Below are positions 44,757 to 58,200 of a stretch of DNA of 64,000 nt, piece by piece. The DNA comes from Halichondria panicea (taxonomy: Eukaryota; Porifera; Demospongiae; Suberitida; Halichondriidae), in contig NC_087382.1 of the NCBI RefSeq assembly GCF_963675165.1, positions 3,821,963 to 3,885,962 of the forward strand, given 5' to 3'. The first letter of the stretch is position 1; the number at the start of each line of letters is the position of its first letter. Both the position numbers and the translations under genes were made by a program. The notes beneath the pieces were generated by a model that made no database searches, was not told the origin of the DNA, and worked only from the letters and a program-made list of their open reading frames with translations.

Positions 44757-46050
44757 ACTTGCTGTGGATGTTGCACTCATTTCTGATTTATGCACTCTAG
44801 GTTCTTTATTGACACATTGTGTCCCACACGTTTATTAATTAAGTAAAGTACCTGATCAACCATAATTATACTGCTCTAAATTGCATTCCTTTATGTGTTG
44901 TGTATCATGTGATGACTGCATTAGGTAGTGTTGTGTGACATGTGAGAAGACTGCTTTTGGTAGTGGCATTATATCATCACCACCTGGCATACAACACACA
45001 ATGAACTACCAGATTTGTGTGCCATGTGATACTATACTTATTGAGGTAGTTGAATTGTATTGTGTGCCGGGTGTATGTGCATGCATAGTTGTGGTGATGC
45101 ATGCATGCATGTGTACTGCATTGCTAGGTGGGTAGAATCTGTATACTACATATACATATACACTTGATTTCCCAAGCCCTTCTATCGCTACCAGCACAGA
45201 AAGTGAAGATGAAGAATTTATCAAGAGCGTACTATAATATGCCTAAAAACGGTGGCAAGAATTGAGATTCTGGAGGGAACAGGAAATGGTCAAAGAAATT
45301 TGAAACTCTTGATCTTAGTTCCCGGGGAAATGCAGAAACGGAGGATGGTTACCATGGCGACCTAAACTACGAAGCATGGCTGGCAGCTGATGAGATAAAA
45401 ATGCGTGTGTGTGTGTGTGTGTGCATGTGTATAATTATCAGTGAACCAATAACATTGCTGGCTATAATAGAAACATCTATATATAACTCACTTACTGTGG
45501 ATTAATGTTGCACTCTTATTTAATTGACTCTATAAACATGCATATATTGTGTCCCCATGCACACTTGACTTGAGTTTTAAAGTACTTGATCAACCATAAT
45601 TATACTGCTTTAAGTTGCATTGCACTGTGTGTTGTGTGACATGTGAGAAGACTGCTTTATAGGTAGTGGCATTGTGTGTTGTGTGAGAGAACTGCTTTGT
45701 GTAATTGCATTGTGTGTTGTGTGAGGGGACTGCTTTATAGGAAGTGGCATTGTGTGTTGTGTGACGTGTGAGAGAACTGCTTTATAGGGAGTGACATTGT
45801 GTGTTGTGTGAGAAGGCTGCTTTATAAAGAGTGGCATTGAGTGTTGTGTGAGAGAACTGCTTTGTGTAGTGGCATTGTATCATCATCACCTGGCATACAC
45901 GATGCACAATGAACTCCCTTTAGGTATAGTACATCTAGGTGTGTGTGCCATGTGATACTATAATTATTAAGCTGTGTGCCAGGCGTGTGTGTATAGTTGT
46001 GGTGATGCATGCATTTGTACCGCATTGCATGTAGAGTCTATACACTACAT
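44757..46050. repeat. Local segmental duplication, two units of about 0.5-0.7 kb
   Basis: About 44757-45165 and 45483-46050 share, in order, CTGTGGATGTTGCACTC-like, TTGTGTCCC, TGATCAACCATAATTATACT, TGTGTTGTGTGACATGTGAG, CATCACCTGGCATAC-like and CACTACATATAC. The second unit has an expanded internal repeat (45620-45885). The single stretch between them holds the diverged RIEILEGTGNG fragment (45193-45291). Confidence 0.65.
45620..45885. repeat. Imperfect tandem repeat, about six units of 40-50 bp
   Basis: Units contain GCATTGTGTGTTGTGTGAGA and ACTGCTTTATAGG with variable gaps. Open minus-strand frames here are repeat artefacts. Confidence 0.75.
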
Positions 46051-46067
46051 ATACAAATACCATGCAT

Positions 46068-46250
46068 ATAGCGGGTATAATTTTCGGGGGCCAAAAAATT
46101 CGTGGTTGAGCAATATTTAGTCACTTCGTGGATAAAGTTACTGCTTGCACTGCAGGTAAAGGTAGGCAGGCATACAAGGTCGCTTCGGTAAAATATATGT
46201 GGTCAGAGCTCACGGAAACCACATTGTCCCACGAAAATTACCAGCTATAT
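46068..46250. mobile_element. MITE of the TTTTCGTGG family, copy A
   Basis: Ends ATAGCGGGTATAATTTTCGG and CACGAAAATTACCAGCTATA are inverted. Internal words (ATTCGTGGTT, CTTCGTGGATAAA) match copy B at 47849-48050 in opposite orientation. Confidence 0.7.
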
Positions 46251-46616
46251 ACATGCATGGTACTTCAGTTACTGCCACACTTTCAGTACAGCTTTAATCA
46301 TGCTCTGGTAACAATCCATATCAACACACAACGGCTGCATGCATGGTCTCCCTATATTGCGCTAATAGCAACAACGATGGTTCATCAAGCCTCTGTGGCC
46401 TACTGTTTAGATTCCACAAGAAAGAAATGAATTCACAATAGGCAAATATTTCTTTTTAGACACTAGTTGATAAGATCTACATGGGAAAAGTACCTCAGAG
46501 CAGGTATACTACTGGACTGAGTATATATACCTGCAAATTTACTTAGTATACCTAGTATTCTGCTGTCAAGTAATTGTATTGTAGTCAAGCGATTTGCGCA
46601 TGCGCACTAGTATCTA

Positions 46617-46746
46617 TAGACACTGTTTTGTCGGTGTCCATGTGATTTAGAAGCCCTCAGCCACTTTAGTATCCTCGCTACGCTCGGGATAATAAATCAG
46701 TGCCTTTGGGCTTCTAAATCCCATAGACACCTCCAAACAGTGTCTA
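46617..46746. mobile_element. Small MITE, 130 bp
   Basis: The left end TAGACACTGTTTTGTCGGTG, then TTTAGAAGCCC, is inverted at the right end (GGGCTTCTAAAT, then ACAGTGTCTA). No coding capacity. Confidence 0.65.
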
Positions 46747-47594
46747 ACTATTATATAATTATAGTACCTGATGAATATACACAGACATTGACTACATGCA
46801 TGCATGTACACAGTAAAAGCACATTTGTTTACAGTAGCATATAAAACAATGTTAACATAATTATTTTGAAATTTCATGTATAGAAATGACATGTAATCAG
46901 TATACATTTCTGTCATAAAATACGATGATGCATCTCATATAACGTAAGTGTTTTTGCTGTGTATTAGCAAATTGCGTGCATGAGTCATGTATTGCAATTC
47001 TGTTATTTTATTGCTCAAAGCATCGCAGTATATAGCTAATAGTATAGTATTAATTTTATCTTGCCATAATTTTTTGCCTATATATACTTGTTAATATGCA
47101 TGTCTTGTTTCATTGGATAAAAATAGCTATAATAGTGGCTGAAATGATAATAATTATTATACTTATATTGTCAGATATAATAATAACAAGCAGCTACCCG
47201 GCCAGCTACCATGTAGATGATACTGATTTATTAATGTCCTTTCTCTCTCCATCAAATCTAGTGTTCTCATTCTGTATGGATATGAGCAAGAACACTGTGA
47301 TAGCTCTGTATAATTATGTGCAAGGAGGATCTGCGTATGTGGACTCATTATACAGATGCTTATATGCACGGTACAGTACGTGTATGGCATGCACCCTTTG
47401 CAGTGGCGTTTACGGTGGGGGGCTTTGGGGGGCTTGAGCACCCCCCTGTCCTCCCAGACAACCATGCATGAAACTAATAGCAGTTTAACTATTATACGAT
47501 ACTGGCCTTTGTTAATGAGAGGTTCTGGAATCATTATAACTATTATGTTGGGACTTGAGGAGCTTGGCCTATAATTATCACATGCATGCACGTG
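46747..47594. other. Spacer without gene
   Basis: No convincing gene. About 47400-47460 has a G-rich then C-rich palindromic stretch (GGGGGGCTTTGG, GAGCACCCCCC) resembling the end of a dispersed repeat. Confidence 0.5.
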
Positions 47595-47640
47595 GAAAAA
47601 TATCCCCATGTGACCCAGGAAGGTTAAACACATTCCAAAA
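47595..47640 (+). repeat. Inverted copy of part of a PH-domain exon
   Basis: The plus strand here (TATCCCCATGTGACCC, then GGTTAAACACATTCCA) matches the minus-strand sequence of adaptor exon 7 (about 48082-48130). A 40-50 bp piece of exon was copied in inverted orientation downstream of the gene. Confidence 0.7.
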
Positions 47641-47696
47641 AATTCATACCAAATGGCCGCTAAGAAGAATTCCACTGCCATACATAATTATAATTA

Positions 47697-50622
47697 TTAT
47701 ACATATATACATACCAGTTTAAATTGTATGAGGTAAATCCAGTCCTCCATATTAGTCATGCTAGGAGCTTGCATGAAGAACGTTCTCATGGGTAGAACCA
47801 GCCTACAAAATAAATGAAAGTTAACACTGCTTATTAAGCCTGTATACCGTATAGCTGGTAATTTTCGTGGGGCAAAATATTCGTGGTTTTCGTGGTTGGA
47901 GGTCTGACCACGAATATTTTACCCACGAATGAAGCGACCTTGCCTACCTTTACCTACAATCCAAGCAGCAACCACGAAAATATTATCCACGAAATGTCTC
48001 AATATTGCTGAACCACGAATATTTTGTCCCCCGAAAATTACGCGCTATACAGTATATAAACCATGAATTCTTCAAACTTACTGGAATGTGTTTAACCTTG
48101 CTGGGACATCACATGGGGATACTTTTGTAACTTCTTCCAAAGAAATTGTTTTTATTGGCTTTGTGTCCTGGATTTTTGAAAAGTGCATATGCAATTATGA
48201 CCCAGTAAGAAATCGTATGTTGTCAAAAGATAATGATGAGCCATGAATGAGCATCATCGATCTATATAATTATAGTCAGTTTCAACAATCACATTCACTA
48301 GCTATATATTATATACTCACTTTCACAGCAGTATAGTAGTGTAAGTTGGTATCTCTAAGAACAAACCATCTTCTCTTCCAGCTCTGTGTATACATATAAA
48401 ATAGTGCATCACATTCATGCAGACACATTCTTATGTGAGCATGCATGAGACTAAGTTGTACATGCAGGCAAAAGAGCCCGCAGCAGTGGGTGAGTTGCCT
48501 GTATTTCAATAAACACAGGGATTTCATGCTTCTTATATATATATATGTTTTATATCACGACAACTCCTCACCTAATAATTATACGCGACCGTGTAATAAA
48601 AATAATATAACACAGCCGGAGGCCGGGGACTGCTGTTATTACACCCTTGCAACCTTGTGATTTATGTACACACATAATTATATATAATATACCTTCACTC
48701 TTCCTCCCATCTTGACTAGAAATCCCTCTTTTGACACCAGCTGTGAAAATGTATAAGTGCATGCATGCAGTGATCATTATTTTTATCACATGCTTACTGA
48801 GAAAGCTCTTGGTTTAGTTGCGTTCTCAATCATTCGCCTTCGTGACGGAGTTGGTATAAAATGATTGGACAAGAATTGGTAGTCATGGAGCTCGTCAATT
48901 TCTCTTGGGTAGGGGTGACGGCACACAACTTTAGCGTCTAGAACCCAGATTATTATCTTAAAGTTAAATCACATCTCATCTCATTCATTCATGCCCGTAA
49001 CAGGGAAAGTTCTATATTAAGGTCAACCTAAATATAGAAAAGCAGCTCAGGTCACACTGATGAAATGGAATTAATATAGCCAGCTAGGTTAATGGCCCCT
49101 AAAGTTTCCATAGCATGTTCAGTCTAGCATGCATGCTAGCCACGTCATATTATACAGCCATGCATGCGCTGTTAGAGTGTTTCACTGTGCATGTATTAGG
49201 GACCTTAGTAACTTACCATTTTCGTCTCCTAAAATGGGATGGCTGTCAAAGTGCTCCTCCAAAGACTCAAGATTACTGAAACGGTCTTGACCCAGCACAA
49301 GATCTCCATTCTCAACAGTTATCTTATAATGCTTCACTACATGACTCGACCTACAGTGCATAGTTATATAGTGCAGCGTTACACAGAATTGGAGAAATGA
49401 ACTGTTAAGTCTTGACATTGATTGTAACACAGCCTCTCCTAGGCCTATACATAGCACTCATTAATTTATGTATGCATGCATGGTTAATTATTGATTGGCC
49501 ATGCATGTATAGAGGTTTGCAGCATCGAAGAAATTATGTACATAATTATATTTTCATTGTTATATGTATCACATTACACAATATGCAGTACTGCATAACT
49601 TCTCCTATATACATTCATAATTATAATTTCTATATCAGTATACCTGACGCCCAAACAGTAGCCCTCACAGGTTCCACCCTCCATTCTTGGCCGTAGTAAG
49701 TACACTCCTTCCTCCGCATTTCTCAGTTCAGCCTCAGCTTGGTGACGGTTAAGGTTGGGATGAAACCATCTGTGTATACAGTTTACATTATTATTGCTAC
49801 TGTGTCACTTTAAGTTGGGATACTAAATTCTTTCAAATTGTGTAGAGACATATAGATCGATGATGGGAAGCATGCAGCTACAATTACGCAGGTGATTAAG
49901 TGTAATGGGATCTAGTGCATTCTTTGTCTGATATTTATACTCTCAATTACAAAACTTCCTCTTATGATAGAGACTTGTAAGCATACACTATAATTATAAA
50001 CATGCATGTATGTATCATGATACCGTATATAGAATGCATTGCGAGCATCGAGGGTTGATCTATTCGCAACAAAATTAGTATAGGTACTGGTAATACACAC
50101 AATTCTTTCCAGAATGCAATAGTTAGTTAGATAGTAAAGGGTCAATCTTATGCAGGTTTAGATCATTCGCAAAGGTTTTTCACCTGTAGTAATACGGTAT
50201 ATAGCGATATATACTCACACTATAGCCAGTATATCAATTTTAACAGTCACATCTGGCGTCCATTTGCTGACACACGAACAATGTGTGTTTATTTTTCTCT
50301 CTGTGGGTTGTTCAAGTACGCTATCCACACTCCGTGTGGGTACAGCAACAGGGTGCCTTTCAGTATTCTCTTTAATCCGACTGAAATTCGGTAGGAGTGG
50401 TGATTTAGACGACAATATGCTTTCTGTTTGAGTTATAGGTATAGCAGGAACAGGTGGTTCGACGAATGTTCTATTCTTATGCTTTTCATACTCATAACTG
50501 CTGGCTTCATCATGGAAATGTGCGGTTGCATTTGGTAGTGACGATTCTGATTTGCTCTTTCGTTTACTGAGGCATTGACTCAACTCCACAACTAGATGTT
50601 GTTGACTGATTCTATTACTCAT
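47697..50622 (-). CDS. DAPP1: DAPP1-like adaptor with SH2 and PH domains
   Basis: Eight exons in minus order keep phase: 50622-50219, 49769-49644, 49350-49217, 48937-48798, 48740-48693, 48383-48321, 48167-48082, and 47802 to a stop at 47697 (or a donor at 47714 with an unseen last exon). Residues 1-135 are polar and probably disordered. The SH2 domain starts WFHPNLNRHQAEAEL and keeps the phosphotyrosine-binding Arg (VYLLRPR) and HYKI. The linker has CRHPYPREIDEL. The PH domain starts KEGFLVKMGGRVK, SWKRRWFVLRD, LHYY and ends FFMQAP, MEDWIYLIQFKL; the basic K...KxR and Tyr positions fit 3-phosphoinositide binding. This order is that of DAPP1/Bam32, a cytosolic adaptor recruited to PI3K products and phosphotyrosine. 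The N-terminal part is longer than in vertebrates. Confidence 0.85.
47849..48050. mobile_element. MITE of the TTTTCGTGG family, copy B, in the last adaptor intron
   Basis: Ends TATAGCTGGTAATTTTCGTG and CCCCCGAAAATTACGCGCTA are inverted. It fills most of the intron between adaptor exons 7 and 8. Confidence 0.75.
50030..50200. mobile_element. Degenerate MITE in the first adaptor intron
   Basis: It shares GCGAGCATC, TTCGCAA, AGGGTCAA and TCGCAAAGG-like words with intronic stretches of the CFAP65 gene at about 56118-56285 and 62290-62475. The right end TTTTCACCTGTAGTAATACG parallels TTTTCACTAGC ... TAGTAATACGG at 62470. Ends are poorly defined. Confidence 0.4.
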
Positions 50623-51846
50623 GATTAGGATAACTGTTTAGCTTCAATGCTGTAACTACCGTTCACTTCTAATGCTATCAGTACAGTATGGCTCTACACA
50701 TACACATCAGCTAACTATACTACTGTGCATATGTACATCCGACTAGAAAAACATTTGCAATGTGAAAAATTGCTAGGATTGGCCAGGGGAACCACAAAAA
50801 AGCGTGGGAACAAGAAATCAGACGAGAGCATAACTCCAATCCGTTACAACGTCAATCACATGTATACTGGTAGTTTTCCCATGTTTTCCCAGCCAATATG
50901 CCACGCAATTTTTACTGGTGGAGTGATGACCAATCCCTATATATATTTATTATACATCCATTTTAGAATGTGGGGCACATAATCATGATGATTTGTGATG
51001 AATTGATGTTCCTAATACATGCAGTGTTGAGCACAGGTACACACAGTCCATCCATGCGTAGTAACATGCACGGACCGTACTGGTGACTGCATGGAATGAT
51101 GTGGTGGATGGAAGCTGATAGGTGGATCTGGAACACAGTCTATTATTTAATATACTATGTATTGTACATGTTCATGACGTTGTAACGGATTGGAGTTATG
51201 CTCTCGTCTGATTTCTTGTTCCCACGCTTTTTTGTGGTTCCCCTGGCCAATCCTAGCAATTTTTCACATTGCAAATGTTTTTCTAGTCGGATTCCCTTTC
51301 TTTTTCAGTACAGTTTACGTATCATGACATGCATAAGTGGAACGTCAAGAGGCAGTACAAGAAGAGAAGACAGGACTAATCAGATATCTTCTCGAATATC
51401 TCTGGACTAATAATTATAGTATAATGAGTAATAATTTATTACTTGATAATTATGTTGAATTTGCGAATCAGTATTAAATGACAGCCATTTTAAGAGCATG
51501 ATATCTAGCCAGTGCATATAGCATGCCTGTCAGAGAAAGGGAGCTAGAGCTGAACAGTGTGAAGAAAAGGAACACCTCAGGCTCTGGAAAAGCACTGCTG
51601 CACTGATTTTAGGCGGACGGTTTATTAGCCACGCCTATCTATTATTATTGGCCACAACGCAATTGCTGAGTCATTAAAGATGGCGGAATTGTCTAGGTAA
51701 GAGAAATAGAGACTGAGAGGTCATCTGCCTCGTGGAAGCAATCGCAAATCTGAAGAAGCGCTTTGTAATCCAGGTTGTAGTCGTTTGGAAACCCTGTGCA
51801 GAATGTCCTGGAGATGGCTGTACTTGGAGTAAATGCTGGGCAAGAA

Positions 51847-51883
<37 letters not shown>

Positions 51884-52293
51884 GTCAGTCAGACAAAGAG
51901 CGGTGAAACGTCGAAATAGTGCAATTTTTAAAATGAAAATATTTATTCATTAAAATGTTTATGGATTATGAAATGAGAGATACAAAGAGAGAAAAGGCTA
52001 AATAAACTATCTGTTCAGCCAGTTTCTTGATGTGGCCTTTCCCTGCAGAGATAGAACAGTTTGAACATGAGTCAAAATAATTGAAATATTGCTAAACACA
52101 GGCAAACCCACTGCCAATCCTATGTAAAACCTACTGGTTTTACTAATAAAACCTACTGGTTTTACTAATGTACATACGTAAGAGGCTTGTAGCGGGTTAT
52201 AAAAGAGGGCGTCCAATTGAGTATTCGAAGGCGACTATATTTCGAGGTATCAATAACTCGGATTGTTGTCATGGTTATGGATCTAGGAACAAA
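50623..52293. promoter_or_regulatory. Divergent promoter region split by a Helitron
   Basis: The adaptor starts at 50622 on the minus strand and CFAP65 at 52294 on the plus strand. Of the 1671 bp between the start codons, 1431 bp is Helitron copy B, leaving about 115 bp next to the adaptor and 125 bp next to CFAP65. The ancestral head-to-head spacing was therefore about 240 bp. No core promoter motif was fixed with confidence. Confidence 0.6.
50738..52168 (+). mobile_element. Non-autonomous Helitron, copy B, with doubled 3' terminus
   Basis: The 5' end TCCGACTAG follows an A (ATGTACA). There are two 3' termini: AAAACCTACTGGTTTTACTA(A) ends at 52146, and an extra copy of the 22-bp end stops at 52168, followed by TGTACAT. 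Insertion between A and T fits copy A. It is near-identical to copy A apart from small indels and lacks the nested 807-bp element. It includes a CTTA microsatellite (about 51847-51882). No protein is encoded. Confidence 0.82.
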
Positions 52294-55200
52294 ATGGCTG
52301 CCATGATCCAAGTACAGAAAACAAAGCAGGTGAAATACGGCCTGGAAGTGCCTAATGGGCTAACCTATCAAGGATGGGAGCCAGGAGGAGAGTATACAAA
52401 GCCTTTCATTCTTAAAAATGTGAACCTAAAGACCCAAAAAGTCAAGTATAAGTGAGTAATGGTCGATTGGTCTATAATATAATGTAGCTCTTGTGCATGA
52501 ACTATTTCTACAGAATCTCTAGTGATCAGTTTTCCAGTAAGATTTACCCACAACCAATTGTTTTAAGTGCTGGGACAAGCTACACACTTCCTATCACCTT
52601 CCGGCCCAATGAAAAGGTAAAATAATGAAATAAACCTCTGGTGGGACTTGAACCCACAATCCCTGGTTTAGGAAACCAGTGCCTTATCCATTAGGCCACA
52701 GAGGCTCGCTATGCATGCATTGCTACTATGCACAGTATGCATCATCGTCTCAGCTTAATACAGTAGATGTACATGTACACATAACGTTTGTATTGATAAT
52801 TGCTATGGCGTCGGCAGTGTCCTTATAAGGAGTTCATCCATATTGAGACGGGAGAGGGGCAGTTCAGCGTGCCCATTCAGGCTCGGCTCCCACGGGCTGA
52901 CATATCGTTACCTCAATCACTCAAGTTTGGAATGACGGCTATTCAAGACAGTCTCACCGTACACTTCGAACTCACTAATATCGGGTGAGGTTAATTGGCA
53001 CACCATACTGTACTTAGTAGCTAGAAGCTGCCATGATTGGATACTGTACATGTGTTACATGCACAGTGTTAGCTTCTCTTGTCTCTTGCCATGTACTTAC
53101 TATTCGTAAACTTCATCTGTAGAAAATACCATTATTATACGTGTAGCTCATACGATCCACTCTATTTAGGCATTAAAAATACAGTTCCTTACAAATCTTA
53201 TTGCACGGGTATATGTCGTGGACTGCATGCATGCACACTTACATGTATTGTTCGTCCTATTACTCTTAAATCAAAAAACAATTCAACTCCCTCCAGCAAT
53301 GTGTCTGCTAACTACTCGTGGGATGTTCCGGAGGGTTTCAGCATTTCCCCCAAAATTGGCTCCCTCCCTCCCAAGCAGTCCACCAAACTAAAGGCAGTGT
53401 TCTCACCAACAACTGCATTTGTGTATAGTGGAGATGCTGTCTGCAAATATAATGCCTGCAAAGTAGGAGGACTGAAATGTGAGTGGCTACTATGTTTGTG
53501 TGCTGTTTGTAGATAGATCCAACACTGTCTGTGTTTATTCCTAGGACCACCTCTCTATTGAGACCACTCAGTACTGTCCCTACAATGCTATCACCATTGA
53601 CCTCCCTAAGAGGCCACCTCTCTATTGAGACCACTCAGTACTGTCCCTACAATGCTATCACTAATTGACCTCCCTAAGAGACGGTGACCCGAGTCAGACC
53701 ACCTCTCTTAAATTGCGTCCCTATAAAGAGACCATGCCCTCCTCTTGTTGAGCCTTGTGTACTGTTTCAGAAATAGCCATCAGTCTATACATGACGTGTA
53801 CGCTGTGACCTGTATATATATAGCTCTGTTACTTGCGTTAGTTTTAATTTGTACACTATAGTGTATCCTTGCAAAAAAACAGCGTATCCCCCCCCGCCAC
53901 CACAAACATACACTGTACATGTAGGTGCTGGTGAAGAGAGGAGGGTGGTGGGTTTGGAGGGCGTGGGCAAGTATCCTCACATCACTGTGAGACCTACTAC
54001 TGGCACCAGCAAGCTACCAGCTCACCCACTCAAGAAGAAGAAAGGTACAGAAACTATAGAACTGTTATTTACGGCATTTCAGCGAAGTACAGTGGAGCCT
54101 CATACGTTATTAGGAGCACAATTATGTCCTTTGTAGAGAGCCTGTCTTTTCAATAATAAAAAATTTAATACAGGCTTGCGTATAGATGATTGTACTGAAA
54201 AAAGTGTGTATAATAATTACAATCATACATGTTGTATTTGTGCATGTTGTGGAATGTGGTTGTTCACAGGTTCTAAATTGAAAGGCTCTCATCATAAGTC
54301 TCCTCAAGAGAGGCTAACAATCGATGAGGCACTTGCCGACACGGAGGGTGGATTGAGTGAGGGTGGGAGTGATGTGACAGTTGAATTCGGGAGCGTACCT
54401 GTGGGGACAGTCGCTGAGAAATGGATCAAAGTTTCCAACGTCTCACCAGTAAGCAATATTCACAAGCATGCAATAATAACAATTACTGTACATGCAATGA
54501 CCAGTGTATGCGTATATATATAGAGTGCCGCTTACACGGTTTCTATCTCAACATGTTTACGCAGGCCTACTTATATCATTTTTCCATTCCTGGTACATGT
54601 ATTATTATCATTTTCCATTCCAGGTATCATTGACCTTTGCCATCAGACCTGAATCAAACACTGCCCCTGATTTCCTTCCTCTCTATACAAGCTCAGAATT
54701 CGATGGCTCGCTACAACCGCACGAGTCGAAGAAAATCAAGCTCCTCTACTCTCCAGGCCTACCCAACCCCTACCCTTCCATAGGCTACTTCAGTGTACAG
54801 GCTAGGGGCGGGCTGGGTAGTTGTAGGGTGGTGTGTCATGGGTCTGCTATGCCTCCAAAGGTTCGAGTTGAGGAGAGAGTGGTCAATTTTGGAAATGTTG
54901 AGCTTGGGAAGTCTGCTACAAGGTCACTGTGTATCAGAAATGAATCAAACTGTGCGACTACATTCCAGGTAAGAGAAAAGAAAGGAGGTATATTCGTATT
55001 TCTAAACGGTACACTTCTAAATTAAAGGGAGGTGTAAAAATGTATTGCTACTTTTAAATATAATTTCCGCCATTCTTACCGTGTGTTCTATATTTTATTG
55101 TGTATTGTGCGTAGTACTGAGGATACACAGCAATGTTCATTCCTGTGTAAATATTATATCATAAGATTGTACTGTCCCCTGGCCTACAGTTCCTGTTAGG

Positions 55201-58200
55201 CTCTGGCAGTGTGTTCGAGTGCTCCTCAGTTAGTGGAGAGTTGGGTCCTAATACCTCTAAATCACTGACACTGCACTTCACTCCCACCAAGCCCATCCCA
55301 TGTTGCAGGCACATCACTGTCCTGCTCAATCATCAGGTCAGATAACACATGTAGCTAGTGAAACTTGTTTTGTAAGCGGTCAACAGTGGTGGCTGCAAGA
55401 CAAAGAGATCATAATGTACCTAGGTACTAGTACATGTGTACAGTACGTGCTGAATAATACATGTACATGTACGAATATGTAGGGCTAACTGATTCAGAAG
55501 ATACATGTAAATCTGTAGTTACCTTACACGTACATGTATATGCGTACATACACTGTTAGTCATACTAAATCCCTTGAAAGTACATACACTGTCGTTGTAC
55601 GAAAATAAGCTAGGATGATCTGCTGTATGCATGTACATTGTATGGTTAGGGATCTAACAAGTGTGTGTTTCCTGACCTCTCATGCAGCCATTGCTAATTG
55701 ATTTAGAGCCACAAATATTCGTGTCATGTGAGAGTATGTTTTCCACTTCACAATTAGGATCCTTTGTTTGTGAGTTTCATTGGAAGCTGCTTCTCGGAAA
55801 CTGTCAGACCAGGTAAAAGTGTGTACAAAGCACAAGAGTGTATCACTGTGTACAGTATATTGACCTAATTAGGGTGTGTATACATGTGCGTGTATGTGTT
55901 CTATTTCACTATACTGCATATTTGAGTTACTACCGAATTCAATAAAAATTTAATGATTGCTATTGTTGTCCTAATACGCAGCCTGTGTTCAAGCACGTCA
56001 TCTGGATGCATACCTCCAGCATGCTCAAACTGGCCTCTCTAAACTGCCACCTGAGGTATCATGCATGCATGCATGGTAGTATTGCTGTGAATTGTTTGAT
56101 CTATAATTATACGTACAATTGCGAGCATCAAACATAAGCATATGCGAATTTTATGAGCGTTGATCACTTTGCAAAAATATAATCACAAAAACTAATGGGA
56201 TCCCTGTTAGAATTCATGTATAGATCGCAAAGGGTCAAAATATCTGCTGATTTGGCTCACACGCAAGGTTTAATTCATGGTACAATGTATTTCCCTTTCT
56301 TTCCCATATATCCCAACCCCTGGTACATGCATGCACAATCATACATGTAGTGCAGTGGGTAATATAGCAGTCTCACCATTATGTACAAATCGAATATCTA
56401 TCTGAATCTGGTAAAGGAACATTAAAACAATAATTGAGTTATATACAATCTTGCAGCGATTGAAGAGCTACCTTGAAGATGGCCAGGTCTCACTAGAGGG
56501 AGATGTTCTCACGCCCACCACCCTCACACCGCCCACACCAGGCACACCACTCACATCTCACACCTCCGCATACGCACACTATTTACAGTCAGAACATGAG
56601 CCAGTGAGTATGACTAGCTAGTATGAGTAGCTAGTATATACACATTGTCAAAACAAGGTCTTATCAATTGGAACCAATTAACAGTTTGCATACTTCATAT
56701 CATTTTTTGCTGCAGGCGGCACTGCCTCATGTTAGTGCTGATGTTGATGTGGTTAGATTCGGCTACTGTGCTCCTCAGAGAACTTCAGACGGACAGGTCA
56801 GTACAACCTACAACCTATGTGTATACATACAGCTCTGTATTGTGTAATAATTATTTGAGTGGTCTTTACCGTACATAATGACATTGCCCTTATACTCTCA
56901 CAGATGGTAAGTGTCACCAACCATACTGAGGGAGTAGTTACCTGTGTCTGGATGACTGGAGCAGGAAACAACACAGGTACAGATAAATATACGAATGACC
57001 TTTCCAATGAACCTATATATACAAGTTCAGTGATTAAGACGAAATCCACTGTAATTTCGAGGCTGTATAGCACTCACTGTACTTGTGTTTGAATCACTTA
57101 TTTTGCTCTGTGGTGTATGCAGTGCACTGTCGAGATTTGCTGAGTACTGGTTAATTCTTGTTCCTACAGTTTCGTTTTCTGTCACCCCGGAGGAGAGGCA
57201 GATATCACCAGGCAGCACTGCTTGCTTCACTGTCACCTTCAGTCCTGTGAGTGTTGTCTGCTGTTAGTACTGTACTAAGCGCATGCACTGTGGGCTACGT
57301 ATTTATTATTGTTGTACACTGTGTGCAGGATACAGCCAGCCAGTTCTACTCAAAGGAGATTGAATGCTTCGTCTTCTATAAGGTAAGAATTGCTAGCTTG
57401 CTTGCTTTCATTAGTTCATGTATACATAACAGTTTATACGAACACATGTATGTGTAAATCATGACTATACTATCTTATCAACTCGTGTGCACTTGTTGCT
57501 TGGTATAAATTGTACAAAGTATATGCTTGGCCATAGTTAATTTGTTAGGACTATATAGAATTGTAACTACAACGGTCTCCTCTCAGGGCCTTTCTGACTA
57601 CCGCTACATTGACCCTCACACCCTCACCCCTCCATGGTGCCTCACTGTACGTGGCTCAGGGCACTCCTTCGCACCAGGCACTGAAACATTCCAGCCGAGG
57701 TAAAAGAACTGTCTCTCTCTCTCTCTCTCTCTCTTGTGTGTATCAATTTATTTGTTTTGTCATTGTTCCAATTCCCCAAAATTGTTTTGCTGCTAGTTAT
57801 GATATGCATTATTGCACTTCTTACATAATTTCATTGTTTGTTTAGCTGCAAAAAAAGTTTCTATGGTGGGACTTGAACCCATGATCCTTGGTTTAGGAAA
57901 CCAGTGCCTTATCCATTAAGCCACAGAGCGTGTAGAATATGATAATGTCATTTTTAAATCGCGTATTTTTTCTAAAACTAAAACATAAACCTCTGGTGGG
58001 ACTTGAACCCACAATCCCTGGTTTAGGAAACCAGTGCCTTATCCATTAGGCCACAGAGGCTGTTGAATGTATATCATTATGTTGTTATTATCGTTTCATT
58101 GTGTTTCAATTTGGGATTAAAATCAAAAAGTATAAACCTCTGGTGGGACTTGAACCCACAATCCCTGGTTTAGGAAACCAGTGCCTTATCCATTAGGCCA

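Noticed and set aside
45610..46025. Minus-strand frames with HTTHNAITQSS-like repeats
   Set aside because: They come from the imperfect tandem repeat at 45620-45885.
47096..47681. Hydrophobic frames downstream of the adaptor gene
   Set aside because: AT-rich low-complexity sequence with no conserved motif; possible but unsupported as the last adaptor exon.
52168..52293. Upstream in-frame ATG at 52168 as the CFAP65 start
   Set aside because: Its A is the last base of the Helitron and the added residues look like translated leader; MAAMIQVQ at 52294 is the better start, though not proven.
55688..55757. Extending the CFAP65 exon at 55758 upstream to the CAG at 55687
   Set aside because: The longer version reads the conserved GSCFSETVRP stretch out of frame; the acceptor at 55757 keeps both phase and similarity.
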